Numbered from the stretch's first letter, positions 23,641 through 38,414 are shown. The stretch is 64,000 nt of DNA from Halictus rubicundus (GCF_050948215.1 NW_027488888.1:174518-238517), one strand, 5' to 3'. Made by a program: numbers and translations. The notes: generated from the sequence alone by a model not told the origin.

Positions 23641-26600
23641 AGGATATATGATATTATAGGATAGAGGATTGGATAGGATAGAGGATATTATAGAATAGAG
23701 GAATGGATAGGATAGAGGATTGGATAGAATAGAGGATATTATGGGATAGAGGATTCGATAAGATAGAGGATTGGATAGGATACAGGATAGCATTCAGGAT
23801 AGGATAGGATAGAGGATATTATAGGATAGACGATAGGATAGAATAGAGGATAGGATAGGATAGAAAATAGGATACGACAGAGTATAGGATAGGATAGAGG
23901 ATATTATAGGATAGAGGATAGGATAGGATAGAGGATAGGATAGGATAGAGGATAGGATAGGATAGAGGATAGGATTGGACAGAGAATAGGGTAGGGGATT
24001 TGATAGGATAGAGGATAGGATAGGATGGAAGATAGGATAGGATAGAGGATAGGATAGGATAGAGGACAGGATAGGATACAGGATTGGATACGATACAGGA
24101 AAGGATAGGATTGAGGATAGGATAGGATGGAGGATAGGATAGGATAGAGGATAGGATAGGATAGAGGATAGGATAGACGATAGGATAGGATAGATTATTG
24201 GATAGGATAGAGGATAGATGATAGGATAGGATAGAGGATAGGATTGGGGATTTGATAGGATAGAGCATAGGATAGGATAGAAGATAGGATAGGATAGAGG
24301 ATAGGATAGAGGATAGGATAGGATAGAGGATAGGATAGGATAGAGGATAGGATAGGATAGAGGAAGAGGATAGGATAGAGGATAGGATAGACGATAGCAT
24401 AGGATAGAGCACAGGATAGGATAGAGGATAAGATAGGATAGAGGATAGGATATTACCTATCCTCTAGGATAGGATAGGATAGAGGATATGATAGGACAGA
24501 GGATAGGGTAGGGGATTTGATAGGATAGAGGATAGGATAGGATAGAAGATAGGATAGGATAGAGAATAGGTTAGGATAGAGGATAGGATAGGATAGATGA
24601 TAGGATAGGACCTATCCTCTAGGATAGGATAGGATAGAGGATAGGATAGGACCTATCCTCTAGGATAGGATAGGATAGAGGATAGGATAGGACAGAGGAT
24701 AGGGTAGGGGATTTGATAGGATAGAGGATAGGATAGGATAGAAGATAGGATAGGATAGGATAGAGGATAGGATAGGATAGAGGATAGGATAGGATAGAGG
24801 ATAGGATAGGATACAGGATAAGATAGGATAGAGGATAGGATAGGACCTATCCTCTAGGATAGGATAGGATAGAGGATAGGATAGGACAGAGGATAGGGTA
24901 GGGGATTTGATAGGATAGAGGATAGGATAGGATAGAAGATAGGATAGGATAGAGAATAGGATAGGATAGAGGATAGGATAGGATAGAGGATAGGATAGGA
25001 CCTATCCTCTAGGATAGGATAGGATAGAGGATAGGATAGGACCTATCCTCTAGGATAGGATAGGATAGAGGATAGGATAGGACAGAGGATAGGGTAGGGG
25101 ATTTGATAGGATAGTGGATAGGATAGGATAGAAGATAGGATAGGATAGGATAGAGGATAGGATGGGATAGAGGATTGAATGGAGGATAGGATAGGATAGA
25201 GGATATTATAGGATAGAGGATATGATAGGATAGAGGATAGGATAGGATAGAGGATTGGATAGGATAGAGGATAGGATAGGATAGAGGATAGGATAGGGGA
25301 TTTGATAGGATAGAGGATAGGATAGGATAGAAGATAGGATAGGATAGAGGATACGGTAGGATAGAGGATAGGATAGGGGATTTGATAGGATAGAGGATAG
25401 GATAGGATAGAAGATAGGATAGGATAGAGGATAGGATAGGATAGAGGATTCGATAGGATAGAGGATAGGATAGGATAGAGGATAGGATAGGGGATTTGAT
25501 AGGATAGAGGATAGGATAGGATAGAAGATAGGATAGGATAGACGATACGATAGGATAGAGGATAGGATAGGGGATTTGATAGGATAGATGATAGGGTAGG
25601 ATAGTGGATAGGAGAGAGGATAGGATAGAGAATATTATAGGATAGACGATAGGATAGGATAGAAAATAGGATACGACAGAGGATAGGATAGGATAGAGAA
25701 TAGGATAGGATAGAGGATAGGATAGGATAGAGGATAGGATAGGATAGAGGATAGGATACGATACAGGAAAGGATAGACTTGAGGATTGATGATAGGATAG
25801 GATAGAGGATTGGATAGGATACAGGATAGGATAGGATAGACGATAGGATAGGGGATTTGATACGATAGAGGATAGGATAGGATAGAGGATAGGATAGGAT
25901 AGAGGATAAGATAGGATAGAGGATAGGATAGGATAGAGGATATGATAGGATAGAGGATAGGATAGGTTAGAGGATAGGATAGGATAGAGGATAGGATAGG
26001 ATAGAGGATAGGATAGGATAGAGGATAGGATAGGATAGAGCAATAGGATAGGATAGAGGATAGGATAGACGATAGGATAGGATAGAGCATAGGATAGGAT
26101 AGAGGATAGGATAGGATAGAGGACAGGATAGGATACAGGATTGGATAGGATACAGGAAAGGATAGGATTGCGGATAGGATAGGATGGAGGATAGGATAGG
26201 ATAGAGGATAGGATAGGATAGAGGATAGGATAGACGATAGGATAGGACAGAGGATAGGGTAGGGGATTTGATAGGATAGAGGATAGGATATGATAGAAGA
26301 TAGGATAGGATAGGATAGAGGATAGGATAGGATAGAGGATAGGATAGGATAGAGGATAGGATAGGATAGAGGATAGGATAGGATAGAGGATAGGATAGGA
26401 TAGAGGATAGGATAGGATAGAGGATAGGATAGGATAGAGGATAGGATAGGATAGAGGATAGGATAGGATAGAGGAATAGGATAGGATAGAGGATAGGATA
26501 GACGATAGGATAGGATAGAGCATAGGATAGGATAGAGGATAGGATAGGATAGAGGACAGGATAGGATACAGGATTGGATAGGATACAGGAAAGGATAGGA

Positions 26601-26659
26601 TTGCGGATAGGATAGGATGGAGGATAGGATAGGATAGAGGATAGGATAGGATAGAGGAT

Positions 26660-28490
26660 AGGATAGACGATAGGATAGGATAGAGGATAGGATAGGATAG
26701 AGGATAGAGGATAGGATAGGATAGAGGATAGGATAGGATAGAGGATAGGATAGGATAGAGGATAGGATAGGACAGAGGATAGGATAGGATAGAGGATAGG
26801 ATAGGATAGAGGATTGGATAGGATAGAGGATAGATGATAGGATAGGATAGAGGATAGGATAGGATAGAAGATAGTTTAGGATATAGGATAGGATAGGATA
26901 GAGGATAGGATAGGATAGAGGATAGGATAGGACAGAGAATAGGGTAGGGGATTTGATAGGATAGAGGATAGGATATGACAGAGTATACGATATTATAGAG
27001 GGTAGGATAGGATAGAGCATAGGATAGGATAGAGGATAAGATAGGATAGAGGATAGGATAGGACCTATCCTCAAGGATAGGATAGGATAGAGGATAGGAT
27101 AGGACCTATCCTCAAGGATAGGATAGGATAGAGGATAGGATAGGACCTATCCTCAAGGATAGGATAGGATAGAGGATAGGATAGGACAGAGGATAGGGTA
27201 GGGGATTTGATAGGATAGAGGATAGGATAGGATAGAAGATAGGATAGGATAGAGAATAGGATAGGATAGAGGATAGGATAGGATAGAGGATAGGATAGGA
27301 TAGAGGATAGGATAGGATAGAGGATAGGATAGGATATAGGATAGGATAGGATAGAGGATAGGATAGGGTAGAGGATAGAGGATAGGATAGGATAGAGGAT
27401 AGGATAGGATAGAGGATAGGATATGATAGAGGATAAGATAGGATAGAGGATAGGATAGGACCTATCCTCTAGGATAGGATAGGATAGAGGATAGGATAGG
27501 ACAGAGGATAGGGTAGGGGATTTGACAGGATAGAGGATAGGATAGGATAGAAGATAGGATAGGATAGAGAATAGGATAGGATAGAGGATAGGATAGGATA
27601 GGATAGGATAGAGGATAGGATAGGACAGAGGATAGGGTAGGGGATTTGATAGGATAGAGGATAGGATAGGATAGAAGATAGGATAGGATAGAGGATAGGA
27701 TAGGATAGAGGATAGGATAGGATAGAGGATAGGATAGGATAGAGGATTGGATGGAGGATAGGATAGGATAGAGGATACGATAGGATAGAGGATAGGATAG
27801 GGGATTTGATAGGATAGATGATAGGGTAGGATAGTGGATAGGAGAGAGGATATTATAGAGAATAGGTTAGGATAGAGAATAGGAACGGATAGATGATATT
27901 ATAGGATAGAGGATAGGATATGATAGAGTATACGATATTATAGAGGGTAGGATAGGATAGAGCATAGGATAGGGGATTGGATAGGATAGAGGATAGATGA
28001 TAGGATAGGATAGAGGATAGGATAGGGGATTTGATAGGATAGAGGATAGGATAGGATAGAAGATAGGATAGGATAGAGGATAGGATAGGATAGAGGATAG
28101 GATAGGATAGAGGATAGGATAGGATAGAGGATAGGATAGGATAGAGGATAGGATTTGATAGAGGATAGGATAGGATAGAGGATAGGATAGGATAGAGGAT
28201 AGGATAGGATAGAGGATAGGATAGGACAGAGGATAGGATAGGATAGAGGATAGGATAGGATAGAGGATTGGATAGGATAGAGGATAGATGATAGGATAGG
28301 ATAGAGGATAGGATAGGATAGAAGATAGTTTAGGATATAGGATAGGATAGGATAGAGGATAGGATAGGATAGAGGATAGGATAGGACAGAGAATAGGGTA
28401 GGGGATTTGATAGGATAGAGGATAGGATATGACAGAGTATACGATATTATAGAGGGTAGGATAGGATAGAGCATAGGATAGGGGATTGGA
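26660..28490. repeat. Segment pair at 1454-bp offset
   Basis: The rare unit ATAGTTTAGG occurs at 26871 and 28325, and GAGTATACGATATTATAGAG at 26981 and 28435, both 1454 bp apart. The pair overlaps the 1689-bp duplication, showing that rearrangements were layered on one another. Confidence 0.65.
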
Positions 28491-29914
28491 TAGGATAGGA
28501 TAGAGGATAGGATAGAGGATAGGATAGGATAGAGGACAGGATAGGATAGAGGATTGGATAGGATAGAGGATTGGATAGGATACAGGAAAGGATAGACTTG
28601 AGGATTGATGATAGGATAGGATAGGGGATTGGATAGGATACAGGATAGGATAGGATACACAATAGGATAGGGGATTTGATAGGATAGAGGATAGGATAGG
28701 ATAGAGGATAGGATAGGATAGAGGATAAGATAGGATAGAGGATAGGATAGGACCTATCCTCAAGGATAGGATAGGATAGAGGATAGGATAGGACCTATCC
28801 TCAAGGATAGGATAGGATAGAGGATAGGATAGGACCTATCCTCAAGGATAGGATAGGATAGAGGATAGGATAGGACAGAGGATAGGGTAGGGGATTTGAT
28901 AGGATAGAGGATAGGATAGGATAGAAGATAGGATAGGATAGAGAATAGGATAGGATAGAGGATAGGATAGGATAGAGGATAGGATAGGATAGAGGATAGG
29001 ATAGGATAGAGGATAGGATAGGATATAGGATAGGATAGGATAGAGGATAGGATAGGGTAGAGGATAGAGGATAGGATAGGATAGAGGATAGGATAGGATA
29101 GAGGATAGGATATCATAGAGGATAAGATAGGATAGAGGATAGGATAGGACCTATCCTCTAGGATAGGATAGGATAGAGGATAGGATAGGACAGAGGATAG
29201 GGTAGGGGATTTGACAGGATAGAGGATAGGATAGGATAGAAGATAGGATAGGATAGAGAATAGGATAGGATAGAGGATAGGATAGGATAGGATAGGATAG
29301 AGGATAGGATAGGACAGAGGATAGGGTAGGGGATTTGATAGGATAGAGGATAGGATAGGATAGAAGATAGGATAGGATAGAGGATAGGATAGGATAGAGG
29401 ATAGGATAGGATAGAGGATAGGATAGGATAGAGGATTGGATGGAGGATAGGATAGGATAGAGGATACGATAGGATAGAGGATAGGATAGGGGATTTGATA
29501 GGATAGATGATAGGGTAGGATAGTGGATAGGAGAGAGGATATTATAGAGAATAGGTTAGGATAGAGAATAGGAACGGATAGATGATATTATAGGATAGAG
29601 GATAGGATATGATAGAGTATACGATATTATAGAGGGTAGGATAGGATAGAGCATAGGATAGGGGATTGGATAGGATAGAGGATAGATGATAGGATAGGAT
29701 AGAGGATAGGATAGGGGATTTGATAGGATAGAGGATAGGATAGGATAGAAGATAGGATAGGATAGAGGATAGGATAGGATAGAGGATAGGATAGGATAGA
29801 GGATAGGATAGGATAGAGGATAGGATAGGATAGAGGATAGGATTTGATAGAGGATAGGATAGGATAGAGGATAGGATAGGATAGAGGATAGGATAGGATA
29901 GAGGATAGGATAGA
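27020..29914. repeat. 1689-bp tandem duplication
   Basis: The triplet of CCTATCCTCA islands at 27064-27155 reappears at 28753-28844, and GGATTTGATAGAGG near 28143 reappears near 29832, all 1689 bp apart. Homology ends near 28225/29914. The match to the length of the retro-insert (also 1689 bp) is coincidental, since the sequences are unrelated. Confidence 0.75.
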
Positions 29915-32300
29915 CGATAGGATAGGATAGAGGATTGGATAGGATAGAGGATAGATGATAGGATAGGATAGAGGATAGGATTGGGGATTTGATAGGATAG
30001 AGGATAGGATAATATAGAAGATAGGATAGGATAGAGGATAGGATAGGATAGAGGATAGGATAGGATAGAGGATAGGATAGGATAGAGGATAGGATAGGAT
30101 AGAGGATAGGATAGGATAGAGGATAGGATAGGATAGAGGATAGGATAGGACAGAGAATAGGGTAGGGGATTTGTTAGGATAGAGGATAGGATATGACAGA
30201 GTATACGATATTATAGAGGGTAGGATAGGATAGAGCATAGGATAGGGGATTGGATAGGATAGGATAGAGGATAGGATAGAGGATAGGATAGGATAGAGGA
30301 CAGGATAGGATAGAGGATAGGATAGGATAGAGGATTGGATAGGATACAGGAAAGGATAGACTTGAGGATAGATGATAGGATAGGATAGAGGATTGGATAG
30401 GATACAGGATAGGATAGGATAGACGATAGGATAGGGGATTTGATAGGATAGAGGATAGGATAGGATAGAGGATAGGATATGATAGAGGATAGGATAGGAC
30501 CTATCCTCTAGGATAGGATAGGATAGGATAGAGGATAGGATAGGACAGAGGATAGGGTAGGGGATTTGATAGGATAGAGGATAGGATAGGATAGAAGATA
30601 GGATAGGATAGAGAATAGGATAGGATAGAGGATAGGATAGGATAGAGGATAGGATAGGACCTATCCTCTAGGATAGGATAGGATAGAGGATAGGATAGGG
30701 GATTTGATAGGATAGAGGATAGGATAGGATAGAAGATAGGATAGGATAGAGGATACGATAGGATAGAGGATAGGATAGGGGATTTGATAGGATAGATGAT
30801 AGGGTAGGATAGTGGATAGGAGAGAGGATAGGATAGAGAATAGGTTAGGATAGAGAATAGGAACGGATAGATGATATTATAGGATAGAGGATAGGATATG
30901 ATAGAGTATACGATATTATAGAGGGTAGGATAGGATAGAGCATAGGATAGGGTATTGGATAGGATAGAGGATAGATGATAGGATAGGATAGAGGATAGGA
31001 TAGGGGATTTGATAGGCTAGAGGATAGGATAGGATAGAAGATAGGATAGGATAGAGGATAGGATAGGATAGAGGATAGGATAGGATAGAGGATAGGATAG
31101 GATAGAGGATAGGATAGGATATAGGATAGGATAGGATAGAGGATAGGATAGGGTAGAGGATAGAGGATAGGATAGGATAGAGGATAGGATAGGATAGAGG
31201 ATAGGATATGATAGAGGATAAGATAGGATAGAGGATAGGATAGGACCTATCCTCTGGGATAGGATAGGATAGAGGATAGGATAGGACAGAGGATAGGGTA
31301 GGGGATTTGATAGGATAGAGGATAGGATAGGATAGAAGATAGGATAGGATAGAGAATAGGATAGGATAGAGGATAGGATAGGATAGGATAGGATAGAGGA
31401 TAGGATAGGACAGAGGATAGGGTAGGGGATTTGATAGGATAGAGGATAGGATAGGATAGAAGATAGGATAGGATAGAGGATAGGATAGGATAGAGGATAG
31501 GATAGGATAGAGGATAGGATAGGATAGAGGATTGGATGGAGGATAGGATAGGATAGAGGACATTATAGGATAGGGGATATGATAGGATAGAGGATAGGAT
31601 AGGATAGAGGATTGGATAGGATAGAGGATAGGATAGGATAGAGGATAGGATAGGGGATTTGATAGGATAGAGGATAGGATAGGATAGAAGATAGGATAGG
31701 ATAGAGGATACGATAGGATAGAGGATAGGATAGGGGATTTGATAGGATAGATGATAGGGTAGGATAGTGGATAGGAGAGAGAATATTATAGAGAATAGGT
31801 TAGGATAGAGAATAGGAACGGATAGATGATATTATAGGATAGAGGATAGGATATGATAGAGGATAGGATAGGATAGAGGATGGGATAGGATAGAGGATGG
31901 GATAGGGGATTGGATAGGAAACAGGATTGGATAGGATAGAGGATGTTATAGAATAGAGGATTGGATGGGATAGAGGATTGGATAGAATAGATTATATTAT
32001 AGGATAGAGGATAGGATAGGATAGAGGATAGGATAGGATAGAGGATTGGATAGGATACAGGATAGCATTCAGGATAGGATAGGATAGAGGATATTATAGG
32101 ATAGACGATAGGATAGAATAGAGGATAGGATAGGATAGAAAATAGGATACGACAGAGGATAGGATAGGATAGAGGATATTATAGGATAGAGGATAGGATA
32201 GGATAGAGGATGGGATAGGATAGAGGATACAATAGGATAGAGGATAGGATAGGATAGAGGATTGGATAGGATACAGGATTGCATTGAGGATAGGATAGGA

Positions 32301-32449
32301 TAGAGGATAGGATAGAGGATAGGATAGAGGATAGGATAGAGGATAGGATAGAGGATAGGATAGAGGATAGTATAGAGGATAGGATAGAGGACAGGATAGA
32401 GGATAGGATAGAGGATAGTATAGAGGATAGGATAGAAGACAGGATAGAG
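32301..32449. repeat. 12-bp sub-array, second copy
   Basis: A run of GAGGATAGGATA units with the same order of AGTATA, GGACAGG and GAAGACAGG variants as 820-960. It is bounded on the left by GGATTGCATTGAGG and on the right by GATTGGATACG. Confidence 0.78.
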
Positions 32450-33045
32450 GATTGGATACGATAGAGGATATTTTAGGGTAGAGGATAGGATAGGATAGAG
32501 GATAGGATAGGATAGAGGATAGGATAGGCTAGTGGATAGGATAGGATAGGATAGGATAGAGGATAGGATATGATAGCGGATAGGATAGGATAGAGGATAG
32601 GATATGATAGAGGATAGGATAGGATAGAGAATAGGATAGGATATATGATATTATAGGATAGAGGATAGGATAGGATAGAGGATAGGATATGATATATGAT
32701 ATTATAGGATACAGGATTGGATACGATAGAGGATAGGATAGGGGATTGAATACGATAGAGGATAGGATAGGATAGAGGATAGGATATAGGATAGGATAGG
32801 ATAGAGGATGGGATAGGATAGAGGATAGGGAAGAGGATAGGATAGAGGATTGGATAGGATAGAGGATATTGTATGATAGAATTATGATAGGATAGAGGAT
32901 GGGATAGGATAGAGGATACAATAGGATAGAGGATAGGATAGGATAGAGGATAGGATAGGATAGAGGATAGAATAGGATAGAGGATAGGATAGGAAAGAGG
33001 ATAGGATAGGGTAGAGGATAGGGTAGGATATATGATATTATAGGA

Positions 33046-35955
33046 TAGAGGATTGGATAGGATAGAGGATATTATAGAATAGAGGAATGGATAGGATAGA
33101 GGATTGGATAGAATAGAGGATATTATGGGATAGAGGATTCGATAAGATAGAGGATTGGATAGGATACAGGATAGCATTCAGGATAGGATAGGATAGAGGA
33201 TATTATAGGATAGACGATTGGATAGGATAGAGGATAGTATAGGATAGAGTATGGGATAGGATAGAAGATACGATAGGATAGAGGATAGGATAGGATAGAG
33301 GATAGGATAGGATAGAGAATAGGATACGATATATGATATTATAGCATAGAGGATAGGATAGGATAGAGGATAGGATAGAGGATTGGATTGGATAGAGGAT
33401 ATTATAGAATTGAGGAATGGATAGGATAGATGATTGGATAGGATAGAGGATAGGATAGGATAGAGGATAGGATAGGATAGAGGATAGAGGATAGAGGATA
33501 GGATAGGATAGAGGATAGGATAGGATAGACGATAGGGTAGGATAGAGGATAGGATAGGATAGAGGATAGGATAGGATAGAGGATAGGATAGGATAGAGGA
33601 TAGGACAGGATAGAAGATAGGATAGGATAGAGGATAGGATAGGATAGAGGATAGCATCGGATAGAGGATAGGATAGGATAGAGGATAGGATAGGTGATTT
33701 GATAGGATAGATGATAGGGTAGGATAGAAGATAGGATAGGATAGAGGATAGGATAGGGTAGAGCATAGAATAGGATAGAGGATAGGATAGGATAGAGGAT
33801 AGGATAGGATAGAGGATAGGATAGGATAGAGGATAGGATAGGATAGAGGATAGGATAGGATAGAGGATAGGATAGGATAGAGGATAGAGGATAGAGGATA
33901 GAGGATAGAGGATAGGATAGGATAGAGGATAGGATAGGATAGAGGATAGGATAGGATAGAGGATAGGATAGGATAGAGGATAGGATAGGATAGAGGATAG
34001 GATAGGATAGAGGATAGGATAGGATAGAGGATAGGATAGGATAGAGGATAGGATAGGATAGAGGATAGGATAGGATAGAGGATAGGATAGGATAGAGGAT
34101 AGGATAGGATAGGATAGAGGATAGGATAGGATAGAAGATAGGATAGGATAGAGGATAGGATAGGATAGAGGATAGGATAGGATAGGGGATAGGATAGGAT
34201 AGACGATAGGATAGGATAGAAGATAGGATAGGATAGAGGATAGGATAGGATAGAGGATAGGATAGAGGATAGGATAGGATAGAGGATAGGATCGGATAGA
34301 GGATAGGATAGGATAGAGGATAGGATCGGATAGAGGATAGGATAGGATAGAGGATAGGATAGGATAGGATAGAGGATAGGATAGGATAAAGGATAGGATA
34401 GGATAGAGGATAGGATAGGATAGAGGATACGATAGGATAGAGGATAGGATAGGGGATTTGATAGGATAGATGATAGGGTAGGATAGAAGATAGGATAGGA
34501 TAGAGGATTGGATAGGATAGAGGATATTATAGAATAGAGGAATGGATAGGATAGAGGATTGGATAGAATAGAGGATATTATGGGATAGAGGATTCGATAA
34601 GATAGAGGATTGGATAGGATACAGGATAGCATTCAGGATAGGATAGGATAGAGGATATTATAGGATAGACGATTGGATAGGATAGAGGATAGTATAGGAT
34701 AGAGTATGGGATAGGATAGAAGATACGATAGGATAGAGGATAGGATAGGATAGAGGATAGGATAGGATAGAGAATAGGATACGATATATGATATTATAGC
34801 ATAGAGGATAGGATAGGATAGAGGATAGGATAGAGGATTGGATTGGATAGAGGATATTATAGAATTGAGGAATGGATAGGATAGATGATTGGATAGGATA
34901 GAGGATAGGATAGGATAGAGGATAGGATAGGATAGAGGATAGAGGATAGAGGATAGGATAGGATAGAGGATAGGATAGGATAGACGATAGGGTAGGATAG
35001 AGGATAGGATAGGATAGAGGATAGGATAGGATAGAGGATAGGATAGGATAGAGGATAGGACAGGATAGAAGATAGGATAGGATAGAGGATAGGATAGGAT
35101 AGAGGATAGCATCGGATAGAGGATAGGATAGGATAGAGGATAGGATAGGTGATTTGATAGGATAGATGATAGGGTAGGATAGAAGATAGGATAGGATAGA
35201 GGATAGGATAGGGTAGAGCATAGAATAGGATAGAGGATAGGATAGGATAGAGGATAGGATAGGATAGAGGATAGGATAGGATAGAGGATAGGATAGGATA
35301 GAGGATAGGATAGGATAGAGGATAGGATAGGATAGAGGATAGAGGATAGAGGATAGAGGATAGAGGATAGGATAGGATAGAGGATAGGATAGGATAGAGG
35401 ATAGGATAGGATAGAGGATAGGATAGGATAGAGGATAGGATAGGATAGAGGATAGGATAGGATAGAGGATAGGATAGGATAGAGGATAGGATAGGATAGA
35501 GGATAGGATAGGATAGAGGATAGGATAGGATAGGATAGAGGATAGGATAGGATAGAAGATAGGATAGGATAGAGGATAGGATAGGATAGAGGATAGGATA
35601 GGATAGGGGATAGGATAGGATAGACGATAGGATAGGATAGAAGATAGGATAGGATAGAGGATAGGATAGGATAGAGGATAGGATAGAGGATAGGATAGGA
35701 TAGAGGATAGGATCGGATAGAGGATAGGATAGGATAGAGGATAGGATCGGATAGAGGATAGGATAGGATAGAGGATAGGATAGGATAGGATAGAGGATAG
35801 GATAGGATAAAGGATAGGATAGGATAGAGGATAGGATAGGATAGAGGATACGATAGGATAGAGGATAGGATAGGGGATTTGATAGGATAGATGATAGGGT
35901 AGGATAGAAGATAGGATAGGATAGAGGATAGGATAGGATAGAGGATAGGATAGGA
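33046..35955. repeat. 1455-bp tandem duplication
   Basis: The landmark ATAGCATTCAGG occurs with TTCA at 33177 and again at 34632, an offset of 1455 bp. The downstream sequence follows with few or no differences until about 34500/35955. The repeated segment begins near GAGGATTGGATAGGATAGAGG at about 33052. Confidence 0.78.
33880..33912. repeat. Heptamer run (GAGGATA)n
   Basis: Successive heptamers without the intervening pentamers break the 17-bp rhythm. Comparable runs, differing in number, occur near 35337-35367, 40888-40926, 45854-45892, 48280-48315, 53872-53910 and 59506-59540, always at the equivalent place in a higher-order repeat. Copy number of the heptamer is therefore a marker between blocks. 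Confidence 0.7.
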
Positions 35956-38414
35956 TAGAGGATAGGATAGGGGATTTGATAGGATAGAGGATAGGATAGG
36001 ATAGAGGATACGATAGGATAGAGGATAGGATAGGATAGACGATAGGATAGGATAGAGGATAGGATAGACGATAGGATAGGATAGAGCATAGGATAGGATA
36101 GAGGATAGGATAGGATAGAGGATAGGATAGGTGATTTGATAGGATAGATGATAGGGTAGGATAGAAGATAGGATAGGATAGAGGATAGGATAGGGTAGAG
36201 CATAGAATAGGATAGAGGATAGGATAGGATACAGGATAGGATAGGATAGAGGATAGGATAGGATAGAGGATAGGATAGGATAGAGGATAGGATAGGATAG
36301 AGGATAGGATAGGATAGAGGATAGGATAGGATAGAGGATAGGATAGGATAGAGGATAGGATAGGATAGAGGATAGAGGATAGAGGATAGGATAGCATAGA
36401 GGATAGGATAGGATAGAGGATAGGATAGGATAGAGGATAGGATAGGATAGAGGATATGATAGGATAGAGGATAGGATAGGATAGAGGATAGGATAGGATA
36501 GAGGATAGGATAGGATAGAGGATAGAGGATAGAGGATAGGATAGGATAGAGGATAGGATAGGATAGAGGATAGGATAGGATAGAGGATAGGATAGGATAG
36601 AAGATAGAGGATAGGATAGGATAGAGGATAGGATAGGATAGAGGATAGGATAGGATAGAGGATAGGATAGGATAGGGGATAGGATAGGATAGAGGATAGG
36701 ATAGGATAGAGGATAGGATAGGATAGAGGATAGAATAGGATAGAAGATAGGATAGGATAGAGGATAGGATAGGATAGATGATAGGGTAGGATAGAAGATA
36801 TGATAGGATAGAGGATAGGATAGGATAGAGCATAGAATAGGATAGAGGATACGATAGGATAGAGGATAGGATAGGATAGAGGATAGGATAGGGTAGAGGA
36901 TAGGATAGGGGATTTGATAGGATAGAGGATAGGACAGGATAGAAGATAGGAGAGGATAGAGGATAGGATAGGATAGAGGATAGGATAGGATAGAGGATAG
37001 GATAGGATAGAGGATAGGATAGGATAGAGGATAGAGGATAGAGGATAGGATAGGATAGAGGATAGGATAGGATAGAGGATAGGATAGGATAGAGGATAGG
37101 ATAGGATAGAGGATAGGATAGGATAGAGGATAGGATAGGATAGAGGATAGGATAGGATAGAGGATAGAGGATAGGATAGGATAGAGGATATGATAGGATA
37201 GAGGATACAATAGGATAGAGGATAGGATAGGATAGAAGATAGAGGATAGGATAGGATAGAGGATAGGATAGGATAGAGGATAGGATAGGATAGAGGATAG
37301 GATAGAATAGGGGATAGGATAGGATAGAGGATAGGATAGGATAGAGGATAGGATAGGATAGAGGATAGGATAGGATTGAGGATAGGATAGGATAGAGGAT
37401 TGGATGGAGGATAGGATAGGATAGAGGACATTATAGGATAGGGGATATGATAGGATAGAGGATAGGATAGGATAGAGGATTGGATAGGATAGAGGATAGG
37501 ATAGGATAGAGGATAGGATAGGGGATTTGATAGGATAGAGGATAGGATAGGATAGAAGATAGGATAGGATAGAGGATACGATAGGATAGAGGATAGGATA
37601 GGGGATTTGATAGGATAGATGATAGGGTAGGATAGTGGATAGGAGAGAGGATATTATAGAGAATAGGTTAGGATAGAGAATAGGAACGGATAGATGATAT
37701 TATAGGATAGAGGATAGGATATGATAGAGGATAGGATAGGATAGAGGATGGGATAGGATAGAGGATGGGATAGGGGATTGGATAGGAAACAGGATTGGAT
37801 AGGATAGAGGATGTTATAGAATAGAGGATTGGATGGGATAGAGGATTGGATAGAATAGATTATATTATAGGATAGAGGATAGGATAGGATAGAGGATAGG
37901 ATAGGATAGAGGATTGGATAGGATACAGGATAGCATTCAGGATAGGATAGGATAGAGGATATTATAGGATAGACGATAGGATAGAATAGAGGATAGGATA
38001 GGATAGAAAATAGGATACGACAGAGGATAGGATAGGATAGAGGATATTATAGGATAGAGGATAGGATAGGATAGAGGATGGGATAGGATAGAGGATACAA
38101 TAGGATAGAGGATAGGATAGGATAGAGGATTGGATAGGATACAGGATTGCATTGAGGATAGGATAGGGTAGAGGATAGGATAGAGGATAGGATAGAGGAT
38201 AGGATAGAGGATAGGATAGAGGATAGGATAGAGGATAGTATAGAGGATAGGATAGAGGACAGGATAGAGGATAGGATAGAGGATAGTATAGAGGATAGGA
38301 TAGAAGACAGGATAGAGGATTGGATACGATAGAGGATAGGATAGGGGATTGAATACGATAGAGGATAGGATAGGATAGAGGATAGGATATAGGATAGGAT
38401 AGGATAGAGGATGG

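Larger units (their letters stand above)
24456..31255. repeat. Sub-domain with 17 reversed islands CCTATCCTCT / CCTATCCTCA
   Basis: Ten-base islands of opposite strand sense interrupt the array at 24456, 24611, 24652, 24846, 25001, 25042, 27064, 27105, 27146, 27461, 28753, 28794, 28835, 29150, 30500, 30660 and 31246. All but the first, which follows GGATATTA, are preceded by GGATAGGA; each is followed by AGGATAGG or a close variant. Every site is therefore a short palindrome (AGGATAGG-A-CCTATCCT, then CCTATCCT-CT-AGGATAGG). Six end in CTCA, not CTCT, and these occur as two triplets of 41-42-bp spacing that are copies of each other. I saw no such island elsewhere in the window. Confidence 0.85.

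Noticed and set aside
23578..23793. 71-codon minus frame at the right edge of the retro-insertion
   Set aside because: It is a satellite frame that runs through the poly(A) tail, read as poly-Phe, so it is a junction artefact.
34633..37431. Long minus-strand frames (up to 932 codons) with SYPLSYPILYPILSSIL repeats as genes
   Set aside because: All have the same 17-residue period, occur in all three minus frames at once, start at random ATG variants, and follow from a stop-free 17-bp satellite unit. There is no promoter, codon bias or non-repetitive domain.
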